64,000 nt of DNA, from the NCBI RefSeq assembly GCF_009905375.1, contig NW_027417510.1, forward strand, positions 1 through 64,000, written 5' to 3'. Shown here in pieces: positions 57,172-64,000 of the stretch. Under the pieces are notes generated by a model. The model was not told the origin of the DNA, made no database searches, and saw only the letters and a program-made list of their open reading frames with translations. A program made the position numbers and the translations under genes. Numbering within the stretch: position 1 is the stretch's first letter; the number at the start of each line of letters is the position of its first letter. Source of the stretch: Apium graveolens (Eukaryota; Streptophyta; Magnoliopsida; Apiales; Apiaceae).

Positions 57172-60100
57172 ATGGCTTCTCTAATTCAGACCGCAATCCC
57201 ATGTTATTATTCTGATGTCCCATGTTTACATTTCAAGAACCCAAGTCTTAGAAATCTTGAATTTCCCAAGAGGGTGTTGTTTAATACAAAGAAAAGAAGT
57301 GTTTGCAAGTCAAGTCTTGATGAGGTTGTAGCTGTGGAACCACCTCCTAAGCTTGATGATAAGTCCAAGGCTGAGCTTATTGACTCTCTCAAGATTAAAT
57401 TGTTGGTAAGAAGTTATTTATATACTTGTATAAGTTTAATTTGTGTTTGATCAAGTGCTTGCTAAAGTAGAATTATGATTTTTTTTTTGTTTTTAATGGT
57501 TGTTTCTTTTTTATATGTGCTTGGAATTTGTTGTAGAGGTTATGTTTTAATGAGGGTTGTCAATTGTCATGTTATTTGCACTTAATTACCTAATTTAATT
57601 GAAGGGTTCTAGTCTGTGCCGGAGAGAAATGGCGTTGAGAAGATCTCAGTGTTCTAGTTATACTTTGTGTCATTGGGAGTGGCTGAGGAAATGAGAGATG
57701 CACTTTAGTTTCTTATTGGCCTCGGGCACGTAGTTTATGTGAAAAATAAACAAGGAAACTTCAAGTTGTTTGTAAATCGATACTAGGCACACTGTCGTTG
57801 GACGTCCATAGATATCACTTCCCTTCATACTGGAACGATATAAACAGAAAAGGACTGTTTTATTATGATATTTTCATAGTGTTTGTAAAGTTAAACTAGT
57901 GACATGCATTTTTTTTTAACATACCGATTGTTTTATATTGTCACAAAGGCCTTCTATTGCTTCTTGTATGCTTTGGATTAGTATTTGATAGGTATACAAT
58001 GTCTGAAATATTCATGAAAGTCCTTCTCACTAGAACTTGTGGGTGTGAGTACTATATATATGACATTTAGCTCTTCAACTATTTTTATCAACAGGTTGTG
58101 ACATTATGGATGAACTAGTGGTAGGCTACGTTAAATTTAGGGTGCTGCATATATGGACCAGTCCGTTAAAACTTATCCAAATTGAACTCGAGTTCTGCTT
58201 CGAACTACCATCCCAAAATTATTCTATTATGTATCACATAGACGCTACAGCTGTTATATAGCTTGGCATACGCAATCCAGTTTAGTAATGCATTGTTGAA
58301 TTAGAAAAAATTACAAGACAAACTGAAAGGGGAAACTGACAGGCCTGGTCACCTGTAGTGTAAATGTTTAAGGTCGAAATATTATGGTGATGTTTCTCGC
58401 TGATGCATTTGTAGTGCATCTTTGGAAACATAAAGAATGTTTTTTAACAGATGCTTTGTTTACATTTATTTTATCTGATACAAAGGGTGCTTTTGCAAAG
58501 CTTTCAGAGTACTGTTTCTGGGCTTAATAAAGGTCTTGCTGCAAGTGAAAATGATCTACAAAAAGCAGATGCTGCTGCAAAAGAGATTGAAGAAGCTGGA
58601 GGACCTGTAGATCTCTCTGCAGACCTTGACAAGCTGCAAGGAAGATGGAAGCTGATCTATAGCAGTGCTTTTTCTTCTCGCACTCTAGGCGGGAGTCGTC
58701 CTGGGCCGCCCACTGGAAGGTTGCTCCCTATAACTCTCGGCCAGGTATTTGCTGATATACATACTTTGCTATTATATTGCCAACCGTGACAATCTATGTT
58801 CCCATGTGCTTTTGTATTTCTTCTGCAAAGACGTATTAATACCGTGATAGACCACCAAAGAGAGGAGGACACAACTGGCATGAATGGGGAATGTGCAAGG
58901 GTACAGAATATTGGAGTATTGATTTACTAATTTATAACACACACCAAAAGATATGAACCATCATACTTTTATCAATATACCTCTTTTACATATTACTTCT
59001 TCTAAAAGAACGGTCTTTACAATTTAAAAAATGCCCTTGTACTACAAATAATCTTGGTTGTACATGTAAAAAATCTAGCTTCCCATTCGGCTCTTGGACA
59101 TAGTACTACTTTGTATAGTTGTCTAGGAGAAATCATCACTTTAAACTGTATAATTTTTGAAGCCTAAGTGAGAGACTATAAATGTACATTCAGCTTGTCC
59201 TTTGGCATTTGGCGACCGTTTCTCCAGAAAGCAGCCTCGTCAACTCTAGTTAAACAAGCTTACAATCAACAAAATTTATTACACTTTTAGTAGATGTCTT
59301 GTCCAGGATTTCATTAAATACCCACATGCATATAAACAGGAACATGGAACTCCTCTCCGCCACAATCAAAAACAATTTTAAGGTTTCCCATCTCTAGTGA
59401 ATTTGCCAATTTTCACTCTGAAGCAAAGCGCTCAACTTTCATTCCTTGTTGAATTCTGTCACCCTCCATTTGGGTCTTGGACACATACTATGTTGTATAC
59501 TTGTCTAGGAGTAATTATCACCTGGAACTGTAGAATTTGTGAAGTCTTAGTGAGAGACTATAAACCTAAAATTAGCTTGTTCTTTGGCCATTTGGCGATG
59601 CTTTCTTGAGAAAGAAGCTTCTACAACTCTAGTTAAACAAGCTCACAAAAACTAACAAAATTTGTAATCTTTTTCTAGCGGTCTTGTTTAAGATTCTATT
59701 AACACCCACATGCATACAAATTAGGAACAGGGCATTTCTGTTCCCCTTTATCTAAAACAATTTTCAAATTTTTAACGTCACGACCCATCTCCAAAAAAAG
59801 CTCACTTTGTGCCCCGGTAAGCTCCACAGGCTTAAAACCCATTTCCAGAAAAACTCAGTCTGCCCAAACCACATCCTTGCCCGCCCCCTTCCCTTAAAAA
59901 CTTGCATGTACTGTATATCCATATTCTCATTTGCATGCCTGAGACTTTGCTGACACCTATAACAGTTAGCAGATAAATTTACTTGTAAAACCCTTCAGCA
60001 TATAGTTATGCAACCATAACAGAACCCTGGTGGAATTTGAAAGTGGAGAGAAGAAAAAGACATTCAATCTAAAAAAATAGAACGTCACCAGGTCTTAACT

Positions 60101-60770
60101 ACTTACCGATTACAGAGCTAATATAAAGATAATAGGATAAATAAGAGACCGAACCCCTCTAACATCATCCTGTCTAGAAACTTGTAGAGCACCACTAGAA
60201 GCTTTCCTTTAGCTTTAACACTTAAGTTGTTCAATGCTCCTTCGTGAAATGAAGATCTGCATCAAGTGCATTAACTTCTTGATGGAGCTTGAGAACTAAT
60301 CTTTAATTTTTTTTAATGGAATTCAGGTATTCCAACGCATTGACATATTAAGCAAAGACTTTGATAACATAGTGGAGCTTGAGTTGGGGGCTCCATGGCC
60401 GCTTCCACCTGTCGAAGTGACTGCCACGTTAGCTCACAAATTCGAACTCACAGGTTTGCTCTTTTTTTTTCAGTTTGTATTTCTAATGCGTGCAGGAGTG
60501 CTGAATTTTTTTTTATAAATATTGTATTTGTAACTTTTTCTTTCTATTGGAATAGGATCTTCCAGTGTTAAGATAATCTTTGAGAAAACAACAGTAAAGA
60601 CGACTGGGAACTTATCACAGATACCGCCACTGGAGATACCTCAACTACCAGATGCATTAAGGCCTTCAACTAATCGAGGAAGTGGTGACTTTGATGTCAC
60701 TTACCTTGACTCTGATGTCAGAATCACGAGGGGAGATAGAGGAGAGTTGAGAGTTTTTGTGATCTCATAA
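57172..60770 (+). CDS. FIB4: Plastid fibrillin / plastid-lipid-associated protein (FIB4/PAP6 type)
   Basis: Four exons by GT-AG borders: 57172-57405, 58508-58744, 60327-60453 and 60556-60770; together 813 nt, 270 residues. Exon joins are clean: KIKLL/STVSGLNKGL, ITLGQ/VFQRID, and a split Gly codon. Residues 1-~46 are rich in S, R, K and low in acidic residues, a chloroplast transit peptide. The rest is the PAP_fibrillin domain: LDKLQGRWKLIYSSAFSSRT, GPPTGRLLPITLGQ, VELGAPWPLPP, FEKTTVKTTGNLSQIPP and RITRGDRGELRVFVIS at the C-terminus. These match Arabidopsis FIB4/PAP6 (harpin-binding protein 1) as I know it. Fibrillins bind lipids in plastoglobules and thylakoids; FIB4 affects plastoglobule quinones and stress tolerance. 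Start context AACCATGGC is strong. Intact. Confidence 0.93.
59085..59727 (+). repeat. Imperfect duplication inside fibrillin intron 2
   Basis: 59085-59343 and 59466-59727 are related at an offset of about 380 bases: both have TCTTGGACA, TTGTCTAGGAG, AGTGAGAGACTATAAA, CAACTCTAGTTAAACAAGCT and ACCCACATGCATA in the same order. By eye about 80% identical. No open frame is shared. It explains part of the unusual length (1.58 kb) of intron 2. Confidence 0.75.
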
Positions 60771-60916
60771 GTCCGAGCAAGTGTACTTGGTGTATACCAT
60801 ATTCTCCACCATTTTTCACGATTCTTCACCACTTTTCTCCCCCCCTTCATGTATAGAAACAGTGAGACACCACATGACGGTGCTACGTTGAAATGCAGTT
60901 TTTTCGCATGTGAATC

Positions 60917-60922
60917 AATAAA
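60917..60922 (+). promoter_or_regulatory. Polyadenylation signal of the fibrillin gene
   Basis: AATAAA 147 bases after the stop codon, in a T-rich 3' context. A plausible near-upstream element. Confidence 0.55.
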
Positions 60923-62236
60923 GCTCAATGTTTGTAATCCTAGTAACATACTTGTGTTAACTTCGATCGAATCATAATGATACAGAAATTTTGAATAGCA
61001 TTAAGTTTGGGTTGTATGTTTTGATGAATGCATACTTAAATATCGTAAAATTATTATGCGTTTAGTTGTTACTTGCAAGTAATTAAATGGGAAGCAATAT
61101 AATGAAAAATAGTGATTATAATTATATGTAGATAAATGGTGAAGGTTGTAAAGTGGCTACTGACTTGTCATCACCAAATTTTTAGAATTGAAAGGGCCTC
61201 ATTGTTTGCCATTGACTAACAATTCATTACACATAAATTTGTGTACTTGTAAATGCAGCTATATTAAAATCTTGAAACTTTGTGTACTTGTAAATGCAGA
61301 TTAAGTAAGAAGCACCTAGTCTGATATTCATTTTTATGCCATTCATCTGTGATTTCTAGCACATCAACTACTTGTATGGCATTCTAGCTTGGATCTCTAT
61401 GTTTAAATTTTAAGTGTGTAGGTCAGACCGGGAGGCGGAAGTGATGAGTAAGAATTACAAAGAATGCAACCTTTATCTGCGGTAATGAAGCTGGAAAATA
61501 TCAAGGAGAATTCAGAGGGGAAGCATAGAAGCACACTCTGTAATGATAGAAGCTCTTGGAGCCATTGCAAGGTTAAAACTTGTATGTTTTCTTCGACTTT
61601 TATAATCTTCAAGTAAATCTATTATTAAACTATTTGAACTCTAGAATATGGCGCTAAAGCTAAATGCATAACTAGCGCCTGAAGATTTTTCATCAATAGT
61701 TGTTTTGGGATCAAAGATTGCAGCTATGGATAGTGTTTATATACAGGAGTCATGACACAAGGCAACCAAACGTAGAGAGGGAGATCAGAGTGAAGCCACA
61801 AAAAGCTTATTGGGAACAAGTTTCTTAGCTTCTCTTCTAGTCTGATGAGGAAAAATGACTAATTACATCTCGAGATTGTAAAGAAAATCGAGTAAAGTTG
61901 CTTCATGCATCGCCAAATCACAAATTTGTTAGATCCGGGAAAAAGTAACGTATGAAAAACAAAGAAGTTAGTGTTTTTATTTTTGTCTTTCTAAAATTAC
62001 TATTCTTCTGATCATGGAAGTTCCTGCAAAAAGCCTTTCACCAGTCTCTACTCTCTCTCTACTCTCTAGATATAATTAGATTTTATTTAGTTGGCATGAA
62101 CAGAGAATGTAAATAGATTGAGATGCTAGGAAGTGAATTAGAGGCAAAAGAAAGAATGACAAAATAAAGGGTAAATGATTGTTCAATGTATATTAATAAT
62201 GGAACTGCAAGACCATGCTTCTTTCATATGAAAGTG
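60923..62236. other. Spacer between convergent genes
   Basis: No coding or element ends recognised. TTTGTGTACTTGTAAATGCA occurs twice (near 61239 and 61282). A stretch near 61430-61820 has more even base composition than its surroundings but shows no family motif. Confidence 0.4.
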
Positions 62237-62242
62237 TTTATT
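62237..62242 (-). promoter_or_regulatory. Possible polyadenylation signal of the DUF247 gene
   Basis: AATAAA on the minus strand (TTTATT on plus), about 220 bases after the stop codon. Confidence 0.35.
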
Positions 62243-62461
62243 TTAAGCAGCAAACCAATTTCCAAGCAATGTAAATCTGGGGAGCTGCTATAAAAATATC
62301 ATACAACTGAATCAAACAATAGGAAACATACACACAATTGGGAAAAATTTACAATTCTATTTGCTTATCACACAAAAGCATAACCAATAAATAAGGAAAA
62401 CATTCCGACTTCACCTGATGAATTGACGGAGAAAATACAAGTATCGATCTGTTCATCTATG

Positions 62462-63778
62462 TTAAACTTGCAGTATCGAGCACACAGTTTGCACAATCGT
62501 AAGGAGTATCACCGCAGTTGCAGCTATGAAAGCAACCATAGACCAAGGATTGCTGAAATATTCATTTTTTAATATCAAATTCCACTTGAACCACCTAGAT
62601 TTCCACTTGTGGATGTAATCTTTGCTATACTCATCCAGGGCATTGCAGATTTCAGCAAAATAAAAATCTTTTTGCTCCTCTACTACTTCCTTGTACAAAT
62701 TGTTGAATAGATTAGCTACTAGCTGATTTTCACCAAGCAAATTATCAATAACCCCATGTTTAACAAGCAGTTTTACATCCTCGGCTGTGTTTATGAGGCT
62801 GTCCATGAAGATTATATAGCTGGTTATGTGCTTCTCATAGTGCCCACATTGTTCAAATGCTATCACATTACGGAAGAACGTTTCAGTTTTATCATTCACT
62901 GTCAACTGTGGAAGTTTTAGCATCCCAGATTCAAATGATACGTCAAATATATCTCCCGTCTGCTTATTATCGAAGCGGACACCAGCTGCCTGTAGCTCAC
63001 TGGCACTTCTGTTATACTCAAACCTACCATTTCGACTCATGTCCTTTTTTCTGTTAGAAGGTCTGTGAAGGATAACTAAGAATTCAACTAGATGCCTTGA
63101 ACGCTCATAAGCATCTAGCATCTTTAGTCTCTTTGTATTTCCCACTCCTTTAAAATAATCTAAAGAAAGTTCACAAAAGGACTTCTGCTGAACTCGTGAA
63201 CCATCTACAAACTCAAATAGTCCCATGATAAAGTTTAGTGGAAGCTGATTTTCAAGTAATAACATGTCATGCATGAGATCACTCGCCATCCATTGATTCT
63301 CAAATAACAAATCACCAGGCTCTCTTAATTGTATAAGGTTCTTGATAAAGAGCTGAACAACAAAGATTCCATCCAGCACAATCATTTTAAAGAACTCTTT
63401 TGACTTAAAGTGAGAGGTATCTTCATAACAACCACGAACTGAAGCTTCCATCTTTTCAGCATATTTAATCAACTTATCAATGGTGATTCCAAACTTACCT
63501 ATAAAACTCTGCAGGTATCTTAATTTGTATGCTTCCATGGCTTGCAAATGGTTCTTACCATGATGAAGAGGCCCAACTGAGACTACGCGCGGGGTGTAGG
63601 CTTCTTCTTTTGATTTCCTATATTTTTCAGAAACTCTGTAAATACAAACTGTATACGTGTCATTAGCCAATGCACTTAGCTCCTCACTCATGCAATATAT
63701 TAAACTTTCAACCACATTGATGTGAACTTCTTCACTGCATTCTTTTAAGTTGGTAGTCAAGTTGTCTACATTTTCCAT
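62462..63778 (-). CDS. DUF247 family protein (UPF0481)
   Basis: 438 residues from ATG at 63778. DUF247 spans about residues 45-425: PRVVSVGPLHHG (62-73), FFKMIVLDGIFVVQLF, DMLLLENQLPLNFI, SELQAAGVRF, LKLPQLTVNDKTETFFRNVI, AFEQCGH and a C-terminal TM helix (VAFIAATAVILLTIVQTVC, last ~25 residues), so probably one membrane anchor with the domain in the cytosol. The frame stays open upstream to an ATG at 63901 (41 more residues, hydrophobic), but CCTGCCTCCAG just before ATATCTAGAGC looks like a 3' splice site, so this part is probably a 5' UTR intron. DUF247 has no known enzymatic role; some grass members act in self-incompatibility. Length is usual for the family. Confidence 0.9.
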   Translation of the reverse strand: MENVDNLTTNLKECSEEVHINVVESLIYCMSEELSALANDTYTVCIYRVSEKYRKSKEEAYTPRVVSVGPLHHGKNHLQAMEAYKLRYLQSFIGKFGITIDKLIKYAEKMEASVRGCYEDTSHFKSKEFFKMIVLDGIFVVQLFIKNLIQLREPGDLLFENQWMASDLMHDMLLLENQLPLNFIMGLFEFVDGSRVQQKSFCELSLDYFKGVGNTKRLKMLDAYERSRHLVEFLVILHRPSNRKKDMSRNGRFEYNRSASELQAAGVRFDNKQTGDIFDVSFESGMLKLPQLTVNDKTETFFRNVIAFEQCGHYEKHITSYIIFMDSLINTAEDVKLLVKHGVIDNLLGENQLVANLFNNLYKEVVEEQKDFYFAEICNALDEYSKDYIHKWKSRWFKWNLILKNEYFSNPWSMVAFIAATAVILLTIVQTVCSILQV

Positions 63779-64000
63779 CTTAATTTCCTTTTGCTCTAGA
63801 TATCTGGAGGCAGGAAAAAAATATATAAGACAAAGACTAAAATAAGTAGTCACTAAAAAATAGTACAAACTGCAGAAAATAGTACAAACTAGTATTTTCA
63901 AGTTATGTATACAAAAATTGTTCTTCCATTAATAACTTATTCCATAACCTGTAAAGAACCAATTTTTCAATCAATTGCATTTCTGACAATTTTCGCCAAA
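63779..64000. other. 5' region of the DUF247 gene, probably with a UTR intron
   Basis: AT-rich. A probable intron acceptor (CCTCCAG on minus, about 63806) lies 27 bases before the start codon. The matching donor and the promoter would be further right, beyond the window or within 63900-64000; I cannot fix them. Confidence 0.4.

Overview
The window is plant nuclear DNA, from a eudicot: two spliced or single-exon plant genes (a plastid fibrillin and a DUF247 protein) lie at the right end, and most of the first 55 kb is a stack of transposable elements of plant families (Sirevirus-like Copia, Tat-lineage and chromovirus Gypsy, Helitron, mariner, Stowaway and other MITEs, TRIM, LINE, SINE). The long chromovirus LTRs look to me like those of Apiaceae, but this species-level guess is weak.

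Left nest (1-13551). A Helitron remnant (replication-protein fragment at 12303, 3' hairpin and CTAG end at 13551) was hit by a Copia element on the minus strand (Copia-2, LTR 11673-12292). Copia-2 was hit by a plus-strand Gypsy element, of which a long LTR (4557-8012) is visible. That LTR was hit by a second minus-strand Copia element (Copia-1, LTR 3557-4556), whose visible gag and pol are open. A MITE with a perfect 8-bp target duplication sits in the Helitron remnant.

Middle nest (13959-31786). A Tat-lineage Gypsy element has both LTRs, a 5-bp target duplication (CATAT), gag, protease, RT, two RNase H domains, integrase, and an antisense extra ORF before the 3' LTR. A chromovirus (G2, 22291-29641, minus strand, flanked by GATAC) is inserted in the antisense ORF. 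The pol genes of both elements keep their frame over kilobases but are broken by stop codons, most of them explicable as C-to-T changes.

Right of it (31787-57100). A Stowaway MITE, a three-copy 199-bp tandem repeat, a decayed mariner transposase gene, a second chromovirus (G3, 35479-47025) with a scrambled interior and a truncated 3' LTR, a solo Copia LTR (47477-49028, duplication ATTAC), a 395-bp TRIM (49332-49726, duplication ATTAA), a gag/LTR fragment of another Tat-type element, a Helitron end, further MITEs, a 5'-truncated LINE and a SINE-like unit.

Gene-bearing end (57100-64000). A four-exon fibrillin gene of the FIB4/PAP6 type (57172-60770, plus strand) and a DUF247 gene (62462-63778, minus strand) converge on a 1.7-kb spacer. 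No operon or new multi-gene system is visible. The most unusual signals are a histone H3 tail-like peptide encoded in the Gypsy LTR at 7664, a 9-bp AACGG-type motif array shared between the Copia-1 LTR and its gag ORF, and the antisense ORF of the Tat element.
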